Shown piece after piece: positions 8,162 through 16,549 of a stretch of 64,000 nucleotides of DNA. The notes under the pieces are model-generated. The model saw nothing but the letters and a program-made list of their open reading frames with translations, had not been told where the DNA came from and did no database searches. Position 1 is the stretch's first letter. The number at the start of each line of letters is the position of its first letter. The translations under genes and the position numbers were made by a program. Source of the DNA: an uncultured Mucilaginibacter sp. (GTDB taxonomy: Bacteria > Bacteroidota > Bacteroidia > Sphingobacteriales > Sphingobacteriaceae); the NCBI GenBank assembly GCA_913775265.1, contig CAJYJH010000021.1:62001-126000 (forward strand), given 5' to 3'.

Positions 8162-9301
8162 TTACGCCAAGGCGTTCTTCAAATCTTCCAGCAAATCGTC
8201 AATATCCTCTACCCCAACGCTGATGCGTAGCAGGTTGTCTACCACACCGGCAGCTTCGCGAGTTTCGCGAGGGATGGACGCGTGGGTCATGGTGGCCGGG
8301 TGATTTATTAAAGATTCAACGCCACCTAACGATTCAGCTAAAGTAAACACCTTTAAATTTGACGCGATGCGGAACGTTTCCTTTAAATCGGCACCTTTCA
8401 ACACGATGGAAATCATACCGCCAAAATCACGCATCTGTTTAGCTGCTATATGATGGTTAGGATGATCGGTGAAACCTGGCCAGTAAATGCGTTCTACTTT
8501 AGGATGATCTTTTAAAAACTCAGCGATAGCACGGCCGTTTTCGCAATGGGCTTTCATGCGCAGGTGCAGGGTTTTGATGCCGCGCAACGCTAAAAAGCTA
8601 TCCATTGGTCCGGGCGTAGCGCCGCATGAGTTATAGATAAACCATAAGCGTTTATACAAATCCTCATCGTTCATCATCAAGGCGCCCATCACCAAATCGG
8701 AGTGACCACCAATGTATTTAGTCACGGAATGCATCACCAGGTCAGCACCCAAGTCCATAGGATTTTGCAGGTATGGCGAGGCAAAGGTATTATCTACCAC
8801 CAGCGTTAGGTTTTTGTCTTTCGTGATAGCAGCCACTGCCTGAATATCTACTACCTGCATGGTAGGATTGGTAGGTGTTTCTATCCAAACCAGCTTGGTT
8901 TTATCGTTCACATACTCATGTATGATGTCGGGCTGATGCAGATTGATGAAGTGAAACTTAATACCGTAGTTAGCAAATATCTTAGTAAAGATACGGTACG
9001 AGCCACCGTACAAATCATTGTTAGTAATTACTTCGTCGCCGGGCTGCAGTAATTTCATTACGGCATCTGTAGCTCCCATTCCGCTCGAAAAAGCCAGACC
9101 AAATTTTGCATTTTCCAGTGCGGCTAAACAGTCTTCCAGTGCTTTACGGGTAGGATTAGTTCCGCGAGAGTACTCGTACCCCTGATGATCGCCTGGTGCC
9201 CGCTGAGCATAAGTAGATGTTTGATATATCGGCGTCATCACTGCTCCGGTACTCGGATCAGGGTGTTGCCCTGCATGTATTGCTTTAGTTGCGAATTTCA
9301 T
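8162..9301 (-). CDS. Trans-sulfuration PLP enzyme (cystathionine gamma-synthase/lyase family)
   Basis: 379 residues, full length for the Cys/Met metabolism PLP enzymes. Visible motifs are the phosphate-binding YSRGTNPT (44-51), SSGMGA (72-77), DNTFASPY with Asp170, and the Schiff-base Lys195 in [12 protein letters not shown]. The family covers cystathionine gamma-synthase (metB), cystathionine lyases (metC) and methionine gamma-lyase; sequence alone does not separate them here, though the N-terminus resembles the gamma-synthase/lyase group. It acts in the cytoplasm in methionine/cysteine interconversion. It lies downstream of proS, with a repeat element filling the gap. Confidence 0.88.
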   Translation of the reverse strand: MKFATKAIHAGQHPDPSTGAVMTPIYQTSTYAQRAPGDHQGYEYSRGTNPTRKALEDCLAALENAKFGLAFSSGMGATDAVMKLLQPGDEVITNNDLYGGSYRIFTKIFANYGIKFHFINLHQPDIIHEYVNDKTKLVWIETPTNPTMQVVDIQAVAAITKDKNLTLVVDNTFASPYLQNPMDLGADLVMHSVTKYIGGHSDLVMGALMMNDEDLYKRLWFIYNSCGATPGPMDSFLALRGIKTLHLRMKAHCENGRAIAEFLKDHPKVERIYWPGFTDHPNHHIAAKQMRDFGGMISIVLKGADLKETFRIASNLKVFTLAESLGGVESLINHPATMTHASIPRETREAAGVVDNLLRISVGVEDIDDLLEDLKNALA

Positions 9302-9308
9302 AATTACA

Positions 9309-9413
9309 GCCCCCCCCCCCTAAGGGGGGAGCATTTAAACGTTTATCCTTTTAGGGAAGGACGATTTATATATTGCATATCAAACTCCTGCTCCCCCTCA
9401 GGGGGTTGGGGGC
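9309..9413. repeat. Inverted-repeat element, copy B, filling the proS 3' gap
   Basis: Arms of 25 bases (9309-9333 and 9389-9413) are imperfect inverted copies, mostly C/G runs, around a 55-base AT-rich spacer. The right arm and its inner flank closely match copy A (7594-7686). The element occupies almost the whole 111-base gap between proS and the PLP gene and touches the proS stop codon at base 9413. It includes an 11-base C run (9310-9320), a likely site of length variation. TAAT flanks both ends, which may be a chance match or a target duplication. Confidence 0.8.
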
Positions 9414-10885
9414 TAATAAGCTCTTGCAAACAACACCCTTTGTGTGGATGGGTTGCCGGTCAGAATACACTTGCCTTCTTCCTGTATGTTATCTAAAGGT
9501 ATACAACGAATAGTTGCTTTGGTTTCTTCTTTAATACGCTGCTCGGTTTCTGATGTACCGTCCCAATGGGCTGATATAAAGCCTGGCTTCTCGTCAAGCA
9601 TGCGTTTAAACTCATCGTAGTCGTTTACCTCAACGGTATTTTCCGCACGGAAGTTTAAGGCTTTCTGATAGATGTTCTCCTGAATTTCTTCTAACAATTT
9701 TTCAATATGTTCAGCTAATCCGTCTTGTGCTACCGTCTCTTTAGTTTTGGTATCACGACGGGCCAGCTCTACCGTACCGTTTTGCATGTCGCGGCTACCA
9801 ATGGCAATACGTAAAGGCACACCTTTTAACTCATACTCGGCAAATTTAAAGCCCGGGCGCTGAGTATCACGATCGTCAAACTTAATCGATATGCCTTTAG
9901 CTCTCAGCTCAGTGCTCAAACTTTTGATGTAAGAACGAATGTTTTCCAGTTCCTCATCGTGCTTGTAAATAGGCACGGCTACCACCTGTATTGGGGCAAG
10001 TTTTGGAGGCAACACTAAACCGGCATCATCAGAATGTGTCATAATCAATGCCCCCATTAAGCGGGTAGATACTCCCCATGAAGTTGCCCAAACATAATCC
10101 AGTTTACCTTCTTTGCTGGTAAACTTCACGTCAAATGCTTTAGCAAAGTTCTGACCTAAAAAGTGTGAGGTGCCTGCTTGCAATGCTTTTCCATCCTGCA
10201 TCAGTGCTTCAATACAATAAGTATCCAAGGCCCCGGCAAAACGCTCGTTGGCAGTTTTACGGCCTTTTACCACTGGTACTCCCATCCAGTTTTCTACAAA
10301 ATCAGCATAAACGTCCAGCATTTGCTCCGTTTCAGCTATCGCTTCTTCGGCAGTGGCGTGAGCCGTGTGGCCTTCCTGCCATAAAAATTCGCTGGTACGT
10401 AAAAATAAACGGGTACGCATTTCCCAACGTACTACGTTAGCCCACTGGTTTACCAGGATAGGTAAATCACGGTAAGATTGTATCCAGCCGCGGTAGGTGT
10501 TCCAAATAATGGTTTCCGACGTTGGGCGCACTACTAATTCTTCCTCCAATTTCGCATCTTCGTCAACAATAATGTTGCCTTCGCCATCGTTCTTTAATCT
10601 ATAGTGTGTAACTACGGCGCATTCTTTAGCAAAGCCTTCCACATGGCTGGCCTCTTTTGAGAAGAAAGATTTAGGTATAAACAGCGGAAAATACGCATTG
10701 CTGTGACCGGTATCTTTAAACATCTTATCAAGCGCAGCCTGCATTTTTTCCCAGATGGAGTAGCCGTAAGGCTTAATGATCATGCAGCCTCTTACCGGCG
10801 AATATTCGGCAAGATCAGCTTTTATTACAAGGTCATTAAACCATTGCGAGTAATCTTCGTCTTTACTTATTATACCCTTGCTCAT
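9413..10885 (-). CDS. proS: Prolyl-tRNA synthetase, short archaeal/eukaryotic type
   Basis: 490 residues. Class II synthetase motifs are clear: VVRPTSE (118-124), motif 2 with [20 protein letters not shown] (157-176), and an anticodon-binding domain from about residue 300 ([19 protein letters not shown]). It lacks the large INS editing insertion of the bacterial long form and ends in the conserved short C-terminal RAY, so it is the ProS type 3 common in Bacteroidetes. It charges tRNA-Pro in the cytoplasm. Its stop codon abuts repeat copy B. Divergently transcribed from the lipoprotein gene at 10990. Confidence 0.96.
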   Translation of the reverse strand: MSKGIISKDEDYSQWFNDLVIKADLAEYSPVRGCMIIKPYGYSIWEKMQAALDKMFKDTGHSNAYFPLFIPKSFFSKEASHVEGFAKECAVVTHYRLKNDGEGNIIVDEDAKLEEELVVRPTSETIIWNTYRGWIQSYRDLPILVNQWANVVRWEMRTRLFLRTSEFLWQEGHTAHATAEEAIAETEQMLDVYADFVENWMGVPVVKGRKTANERFAGALDTYCIEALMQDGKALQAGTSHFLGQNFAKAFDVKFTSKEGKLDYVWATSWGVSTRLMGALIMTHSDDAGLVLPPKLAPIQVVAVPIYKHDEELENIRSYIKSLSTELRAKGISIKFDDRDTQRPGFKFAEYELKGVPLRIAIGSRDMQNGTVELARRDTKTKETVAQDGLAEHIEKLLEEIQENIYQKALNFRAENTVEVNDYDEFKRMLDEKPGFISAHWDGTSETEQRIKEETKATIRCIPLDNIQEEGKCILTGNPSTQRVLFARAY

Positions 10886-10935
10886 ATGTTATTTGTGGAA
10901 TAGATTTTGACTATTGAAATATGTAATATTGCTGC

Positions 10936-10943
10936 CAAATTTA
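10936..10943 (-). promoter_or_regulatory. Putative -7 box of proS
   Basis: TAAATTTG on the minus strand matches the Bacteroidetes TAnnTTTG consensus, 51 bases before the proS start. No good -33 TTG lies at the standard distance, so support is moderate. Confidence 0.4.
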
Positions 10944-10989
10944 TAAATTAATTATGTTTAAAAACTTCAACTTTTAACAACCTAATAAA

Positions 10990-11919
10990 ATGAAAAGAAA
11001 CATTCTACAATCCGCCGTTCTTTTCAGTGCGCTTGCGCTTGCTTCCTGCTCAACCCCAAACAAACTGGCATCCACTCCCGAAAAGGATGATGATGTTTAC
11101 TTTACTAAAGCAGAGGCTGCCGAGGCGCCTGTATACCGGCAACCGATATATGCCGATCGCTATACAAATGCTGATCAAGGCACCGGCGACGATGATGACT
11201 ATTATTACTATGATAGTTATGCATCGCGTATAAACCGTTTTGGCTATTCATCGCCTTTTGATTACTACGACGATTACTATTATGGCTACAATAATCCATA
11301 CGCGTTTAACAATTTTGGATATGGAGGGTTAGGTTATGGCGGCTGGGGCGGTGGCCTTGGATACGGTTATGGCGGTTGGGGCTTAGGCGTTGGCCTGGGC
11401 TGGGGCGGCTATGGGTATGGCGGCTGGGGCTATGGTTTAGGCTACGGTGGTTTAGGTTATGGCTTTGGCGGTTTATATAACCCTTACTCTTATTGGGGTA
11501 CCGGTTTTGGTTACGGCGGTCCATACTGGGGCGTATACTCTGCCTATGGCAACGTTGCTAAAGCACGTCCTTACCGCGGTTCGGGTTATCCAACCAATTA
11601 CGGTACAGGGAGTGGTAACGTAGGTCGTACTGCATCTGGTCGTCCGGTAGGTTACAATGGTGCTTATGGCAATGCCATGAATTCACCTGTTCGTCGTCCG
11701 GCAAGTATTGATTACGGTAATTCTTCATATAATGGCGGTCGCCCGTCGCGTGGCGCTGCAAGCCCGCAACCGGTTTATCGTCCGCAACGTACCGAAATCA
11801 ATCGTCCACAATATCAACCCGCAACCATGGACCGTGGTTCATCATCAGCCGGTTCATTCGGTGGCGGTGGCGGCGGCGGCGGGGGCAGCCGCGGAGGAGG
11901 CCGTCCGTCGAGACCATAA
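10990..11919 (+). CDS. Gly/Tyr-rich lipoprotein of low complexity
   Basis: 309 residues. A type II signal peptide with lipobox LALASC predicts lipid attachment at Cys20. Residues 50-100 carry Asp/Tyr clusters. About 95-190 is dominated by Gly, Tyr, Trp and Leu in GYGGWG / GLGYGG-like units, and the C-terminal third is Gly/Ser/Arg/Pro-rich, ending in an eight-glycine run. No catalytic motif is seen. Similar low-complexity lipoproteins are common in Bacteroidetes, with no established function. The tail may be disordered or adhesive, which is inference. It begins 104 bases from divergent proS, and a FadL-like gene follows 26 bases downstream, so the two may share a transcript. Confidence 0.85.
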   Translation: MKRNILQSAVLFSALALASCSTPNKLASTPEKDDDVYFTKAEAAEAPVYRQPIYADRYTNADQGTGDDDDYYYYDSYASRINRFGYSSPFDYYDDYYYGYNNPYAFNNFGYGGLGYGGWGGGLGYGYGGWGLGVGLGWGGYGYGGWGYGLGYGGLGYGFGGLYNPYSYWGTGFGYGGPYWGVYSAYGNVAKARPYRGSGYPTNYGTGSGNVGRTASGRPVGYNGAYGNAMNSPVRRPASIDYGNSSYNGGRPSRGAASPQPVYRPQRTEINRPQYQPATMDRGSSSAGSFGGGGGGGGGSRGGGRPSRP

Positions 11920-11945
11920 TTCAACCTTTTATTGCATTTATCTAC

Positions 11946-13445
11946 ATGAAAGCTAAACACTTATTACTGGCAATGGCTACAGTAGCCATTTCACAGCATG
12001 CTTTTGCTCAATATTCGCAAGATGCTATACGCTTTTCGGGTGCCGATGTTGGTTCAACATCGCGCATCAAAGCGATTGGCAACGCCAATATTGCTATAGG
12101 CGGCGATCTAACCTCCATTGCTAACAATCCGGCCGGTTTGGGCTTTTTTACCCGGTCTGAATTAAGCATTACGCCGGAATTTAACAGGAACCGGACAAAT
12201 TCGACCTATCCGAGATTTGGTTCGGCTTACGGTACCAGTAGCACGCCGGCTACTACCAGTACTGCCGACCAACGCAATGCATTAAACTTTAATAATGCAT
12301 CGGTGGTGTTTTATGGGCAGTTAAATAAAGGACGTGGTGAGGACAAAGGCAAAGGCTGGCTAAGCGTTAACTTTGGTGCGTCATACGCCCGCACTAACAA
12401 TTTTTATCAAAATTACAGTTATCGTGGTGTAAATCCGAACAGTTCTATTTCTGATTATTATGCATTTTTAGGTAATAAAGCTATAGATGACGGCTATAGT
12501 TTAGACGGTTATCTGGAAGGATGGGCGCGCGATCAGCGGTTAATTAACAACACTGCTGACCCGAACACTTATGTTCCGTCAAATACTTTGGGTGGCACCG
12601 AATCTAACGTCACTACCTCAACGGGTGGGCAAAGCGCTTATAATTTTGCCTTTGGCGCTAATTACAGCAACAAGTTGTATTTAGGTTTAGGCTTAAGTTT
12701 TACCAACCTGCGTTATAATACGACTACCGATTTCACCGAAGATAACTACAATACGGTATTAAGAAGTAACTACACATCAACTTATACCCGCGACCAAGTG
12801 ACTAAAGGCAATGGCTTTAACGCCCGCTTTGGCTTTATCTACAAACCTGTTGAAACTGTTCGTTTAGGCGCGTCAATTACCACACCTACCTGGTATACCA
12901 TTGATGATAACAGTTATGAAGGCCTGACTACCCGTTATGCCAACGTTTCTAATGCCGGCGGTCGTAACAGCGACACCTACCCTGCTCGTTATACATTGCG
13001 CACTCCATTTAAAGTAGCAGGTGGCTTGGCGGTATTTGCTGGTAAATATGGCTTTATCACCGGTGATGTGGAGTACATGGATTATACCAGTACTCATTTA
13101 ACCAGTGATGATTACGATGCAACAACTGATAATAACGAAATTAAACGCAATTATCAATCTGTAGTAAATGCTCGTTTAGGTGCAGAGGCCCGCTTAACCA
13201 GCGCTTTCTTTTTAAGAGGTGGTTATGGTGTTTACGGCAGCCCATCTAAAATCAACGCTACAAACCGTCAAACTGTAAGCGGCGGTTTAGGCTACCGTTT
13301 TGCTAATTACTATATTGATGCTACTTACACTCACGTGAGTAACACAAGCACCTTATCTCCCTATGATTTGGCTGATTATAGCCCTGCTGCAGATATTAAA
13401 AATCGCAACAGTAATGTATTTTTAACTTTAGGATTACGCTTTTAA
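11946..13445 (+). CDS. OmpP1/FadL-type outer membrane beta-barrel protein
   Basis: 499 residues with the signal peptide MKAKHLLLAMATVAISQHAFAQ. The start of the mature protein (YSQDAIRFSG..GSTSRIKAIGNANIAIGGDLTSIANNPAGLGFF) is the classic N-terminal hatch motif of FadL/TodX proteins with the NPAG signature. The rest alternates hydrophobic strands and polar loops and ends in an aromatic-terminated strand (VFLTLGLRF), as outer membrane barrels do. Likely role: passive uptake of hydrophobic compounds across the outer membrane; substrate unknown. A long bidirectional terminator follows. Confidence 0.88.
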   Translation: MKAKHLLLAMATVAISQHAFAQYSQDAIRFSGADVGSTSRIKAIGNANIAIGGDLTSIANNPAGLGFFTRSELSITPEFNRNRTNSTYPRFGSAYGTSSTPATTSTADQRNALNFNNASVVFYGQLNKGRGEDKGKGWLSVNFGASYARTNNFYQNYSYRGVNPNSSISDYYAFLGNKAIDDGYSLDGYLEGWARDQRLINNTADPNTYVPSNTLGGTESNVTTSTGGQSAYNFAFGANYSNKLYLGLGLSFTNLRYNTTTDFTEDNYNTVLRSNYTSTYTRDQVTKGNGFNARFGFIYKPVETVRLGASITTPTWYTIDDNSYEGLTTRYANVSNAGGRNSDTYPARYTLRTPFKVAGGLAVFAGKYGFITGDVEYMDYTSTHLTSDDYDATTDNNEIKRNYQSVVNARLGAEARLTSAFFLRGGYGVYGSPSKINATNRQTVSGGLGYRFANYYIDATYTHVSNTSTLSPYDLADYSPAADIKNRNSNVFLTLGLRF

Positions 13446-13461
13446 AAGTCAAAAGCTTTGA

Positions 13462-13506
13462 TAAACAAAACGGCCTGCGCTTAAATAGTGCAGGCCGTTT
13501 TGTTTA
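13462..13506. terminator. Bidirectional terminator between the FadL-like gene and dps
   Basis: A perfect 17-bp stem (13462-13478 with 13490-13506) has A-rich and T-rich ends, so it can stop transcripts arriving from both the plus-strand porin gene and the minus-strand dps gene. Confidence 0.9.
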
Positions 13507-13522
13507 TTACTATAAAGATGAA

Positions 13523-14002
13523 TTAATCTTCATTTACAAATGAACGCAGCATCCAGGTATTTTTTTCCTTATACTGCATAAATCCGTTCACCATATCATT
13601 GGTACCGTCATCACCTGCATCAGCGGTGATATCTAAAATTTCGCGCTCTTTCTCGATTAAAATTGCCATGTCATCAATCAGAGCTTTCACCAGGAAAGTA
13701 TCCGTCTGGCCAATGGTATTAACCTCCTTAATAGTTGATACTTTAATATAATCACCAAATGTGCTGTATGGCGGCTTGCCTAAGGTTAAGATACGCTCGG
13801 CCAGTTCGTCAATAGTCTGCACGGCATTAGTGTACATTTCTTCAAACTTCTCGTGTAAGGTAAAAAAGTTTGAGCCTTTGATATTCCAATGACAGCCTCT
13901 TATTTTTTGGTAATGTATATGATAATTGGCTAACAAGTCGTTCAGGTGGTCTACCACCGGTTTTACCTCTTTTTCGTTGAGGCTTATTTCTTTTGCATCC
14001 AT
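13523..14002 (-). CDS. dps: Dps-family ferritin-like DNA-protection protein
   Basis: 159 residues from ATG 14002; an in-frame ATG at 14071 would add 23 unrelated residues. The Dps ferroxidase set has the right spacing: His38 (CHWNIKG), His50, Asp65 and Glu69. The four-helix length matches the 150-165 residue family. Dps forms a 12-subunit cage that oxidises and stores iron with peroxide and shields DNA under stress. Cytoplasmic or nucleoid. Transcribed alone, divergent from the DUF4905 gene. Confidence 0.93.
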   Translation of the reverse strand: MDAKEISLNEKEVKPVVDHLNDLLANYHIHYQKIRGCHWNIKGSNFFTLHEKFEEMYTNAVQTIDELAERILTLGKPPYSTFGDYIKVSTIKEVNTIGQTDTFLVKALIDDMAILIEKEREILDITADAGDDGTNDMVNGFMQYKEKNTWMLRSFVNED

Positions 14003-14106
14003 GTTCTTATGTAGTTGTAATGTTAAAATTCGAACACAAACCCACGCTAAGTGTTTGAAAAAAGGTAACATTTTGGACGGCTTTGATAAAAAGTTTACTT
14101 TTAAGC

Positions 14107-14865
14107 ATGACTCAGTTAAAGCTGGTAATTGCCGAGCACTTTGCCGGAGAAATATGGCGCATGGAAGTTGATCCGGTAAGCCATATTTTATTTGTAGAAA
14201 CCCGTAGCAAAGAAGATCGTAAAGTAAGTTTTGCAGGGCTCGATCTTAGCAACGGTAAAACCTACTTTAAAGATCATACCCTAGACGAAAGCTGGTTAAC
14301 CGGTATCGAGTCTGCTTTTAATGGGGTCTTGCTTCTTCACTACTACCAGGCTACAGGTAGCCCAGCCCATAAAGGTTTGGCAGCATTAGAAGCACAATCA
14401 GGCAATGTATTGTGGAGCAATTTCAATTACACATTTGATCATCTAACCATCAATGGACCCGCTGTTTTTGATAGCCGGTTCCAGCCTCCTGTTTTAAAAA
14501 TAGCCGATATAAATACCGGGAACCTGTTACGCAGTTACCAGCCTAACGAAGATCATGTGCCTGATAATCAAATCACTGTACCTAAAAGCATGGGTTGGAA
14601 TGACAGCCTGCCCAAATTACCTGCCGAGCCCTACCGAAACAATGTGCATTACTTAGAATACAATAATTTGATAATTGTATCTTTGCACGCGCTTTGGGCC
14701 GGGCAGCTACGGCAGTGCCTGTATGTGCTCGAAAACGGGCAACTTATTTTTGAGGATATATTAAATACCCATATACAAAAATTGCAGCCTGAGGCGTTTG
14801 TGTTATACCGCAATCAGCTTATCTATATTAAAGATAAGGTGGAGATTAAGGTACTAAATTTATAG
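14107..14865 (+). CDS. DUF4905-like protein of unknown function
   Basis: 252 residues from ATG 14107; an in-frame TTG at 14083 is less likely. No signal peptide. The sequence has beta-propeller-like stretches (MEVDPVSHILFVETRS, VSFAGLDLSNGKTYF, GLAALEAQSGNVLWSN) like a short PQQ/WD-type repeat protein, and resembles the Bacteroidetes DUF4905 family. It heads a tight plus-strand run with the LysM protein (15 bases downstream) and udk. Any role in envelope work is inferred only from position. Confidence 0.65.
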   Translation: MTQLKLVIAEHFAGEIWRMEVDPVSHILFVETRSKEDRKVSFAGLDLSNGKTYFKDHTLDESWLTGIESAFNGVLLLHYYQATGSPAHKGLAALEAQSGNVLWSNFNYTFDHLTINGPAVFDSRFQPPVLKIADINTGNLLRSYQPNEDHVPDNQITVPKSMGWNDSLPKLPAEPYRNNVHYLEYNNLIIVSLHALWAGQLRQCLYVLENGQLIFEDILNTHIQKLQPEAFVLYRNQLIYIKDKVEIKVLNL

Positions 14866-14880
14866 CTGAGTAAGTTTAAC

Positions 14881-15843
14881 ATGACATTTAAGATTTTTGT
14901 ATTAGCTGGCTTATCAACCCTGTGTTCTTTACCTGTTTTGGCCAGTCCCGTTTTAGATTCAATTGGTATTGAAAACCTGGACGGTAAAAAAGTAATACTC
15001 CATAAGCTCGATCCCCGGGATAATTATTTTGCATTAGGACGACGTTATAACGTTAAACCCAACGTTATTATGCAGTTTAACAACAATGCCTCGATGCGTG
15101 TAGGCAATGTAATTAAAGTGCCAACTGAGCAACCCTTCCTGTCGCCAACACCGCAAACAACAGCAAGCACTGCCACCGCCAACACGACTGACGGCACTAC
15201 CGTTTACAAAGTATCAGCCGGCGAAACATTGTATGCTATATCCAGGCGTTTTAATATGAGGGTTGAAGATATCGTAACGCTGAACAACTTAAAATCAACG
15301 AGCCTTACGCCGGGGCAATTACTAAACGTAAAAGCGACAACTACAACTCCGCCGGCTACACAACCGCAGGTTACAACCGTACAAACTACAGTAACCACGC
15401 AACCGGCAAATACCGCCCAAAAACAAACTACCGTACAGCAACCAACATCAACCACACCGATAACTATGCCACGTGACTCATCCAGGGTTGCAGCAACAGA
15501 CAGTGCCGGTGTGGAGCGCCGTGTACCCGCTAACCGTTACGGCATTACTGAGCGTAACGAAAAAGGTGTGGCCACTTTTTTGGATGACAGCGGTTTAGGG
15601 CTTGATCCGAACAAAAAACTGGCTTTGCACCGCACTGCACCTGTAGGTACTGTTTTAAAAATTACTAACCCCATGACTAACCGCGTAACCTTTGCCAAAG
15701 TAGTTGGACGGTTTAATGATAACGAAAATACCAAAGACGTAATGGTTGTGCTTACTAAGAGTGCTGTTGACGCTTTGGGTGCACTTGACAAACGCTTTCA
15801 GGTAAATATTAGCTACGGAACCCCTAATGAGTCACAAGAATAA
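14881..15843 (+). CDS. Exported LysM protein with RlpA-like C-terminal domain
   Basis: 320 residues. A signal peptide (about 1-22) is followed by two LysM modules (about 40-81 and 109-152) that bind peptidoglycan glycan chains, then a Thr/Gln/Pro-rich linker (153-195). The C-terminal region (about 228-314: KGVATFL, LALHRTAPVGTVLKITNP, VGRFNDNENTKDVMVVLTKSA) has the layout of the RlpA double-psi beta-barrel. The usual Asp of the RlpA VxDRGP motif is replaced (VVGRFND), so lytic activity is doubtful. Periplasmic cell-wall protein. Its end overlaps udk by 17 bases. Confidence 0.85.
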   Translation: MTFKIFVLAGLSTLCSLPVLASPVLDSIGIENLDGKKVILHKLDPRDNYFALGRRYNVKPNVIMQFNNNASMRVGNVIKVPTEQPFLSPTPQTTASTATANTTDGTTVYKVSAGETLYAISRRFNMRVEDIVTLNNLKSTSLTPGQLLNVKATTTTPPATQPQVTTVQTTVTTQPANTAQKQTTVQQPTSTTPITMPRDSSRVAATDSAGVERRVPANRYGITERNEKGVATFLDDSGLGLDPNKKLALHRTAPVGTVLKITNPMTNRVTFAKVVGRFNDNENTKDVMVVLTKSAVDALGALDKRFQVNISYGTPNESQE

Positions 15844-16474
15844 GCCCTATATTATAGGCATTGCCGGAGGAAGCGGCTCGGGCAAGACTTTTTTTTTGAA
15901 ATGTTTTTTAGAGCACTTTACAGCCGATGAGGTTTGTTTGGTGTCTCAGGATGATTATTATATTCCGGTAGCACATAACATGACGCCGGAAGAAAACAAG
16001 CTTTACAACTTCGATCTACCGCGCACGATAGACCGCGAACATTTTATAGAAGACATTAACGCGCTGGTAAATAATCAAACCATTTACAAAAAGGAGTATA
16101 CTTTTAACAATCCCAATGCGGTTCCAAAAACGCTGGAGATTAAACCGGCACCGATACTGATTGTTGAGGGTTTATTCATCCTCCACTTTGAGGATATTGC
16201 CAAACAGCTTAACCTCAAAATATTTTTGGAGACAAATGAGGACGTTGCCTTACAACGCCGGTTAAAACGCGACTTGGAAGAACGCGGATACTCGAACGAG
16301 GATGTGCTATACAAATGGCATAACCACGTGGTACCGGCTTATAAAGAGTACCTGCTTCCCTATCGCGAAACCTGCCATAAAATTGTTGTCAATAATACAC
16401 AAGTAGCCGAAGATATTATCAAAATCACCGATGAAATATCGGCCGAATTAAGACATAAACTATTTAACGAGTAA
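15827..16474 (+). CDS. udk: Uridine kinase
   Basis: 215 residues. The P-loop GGSGSGKT is at 14-21, followed by SQDDYY, the DLPRTIDREHF substrate region and the RRLKRDLEERGYS lid. It phosphorylates uridine (and cytidine) to the monophosphate in pyrimidine salvage, using ATP or GTP, in the cytoplasm. Its ATG lies 17 bases inside the end of the LysM gene, so translation is probably coupled. A terminator hairpin follows the stop. Confidence 0.92.
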   Translation: MSHKNKPYIIGIAGGSGSGKTFFLKCFLEHFTADEVCLVSQDDYYIPVAHNMTPEENKLYNFDLPRTIDREHFIEDINALVNNQTIYKKEYTFNNPNAVPKTLEIKPAPILIVEGLFILHFEDIAKQLNLKIFLETNEDVALQRRLKRDLEERGYSNEDVLYKWHNHVVPAYKEYLLPYRETCHKIVVNNTQVAEDIIKITDEISAELRHKLFNE

Positions 16475-16487
16475 CCACTACCCGCTA

Positions 16488-16530
16488 AAGGGCAACAAAT
16501 TATATGTGTTTGTTGCCCTTTGTTGCTTTT
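16488..16530 (+). terminator. Rho-independent terminator of udk
   Basis: A perfect 12-bp stem (16488-16499 with 16509-16520) is followed by TGTTGCTTTT. It ends the DUF4905-LysM-udk transcript and shows that the next gene starts after it, at ATG 16550 rather than the TTG at 16520. Confidence 0.75.
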
Positions 16531-16549
16531 ACAGCTATACTTGCTGTTG

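Noticed and set aside
11105-11524. Antisense open frames in the Gly/Tyr-rich lipoprotein gene
   Set aside because: A composition effect of repeated Gly/Tyr codons; products look random.
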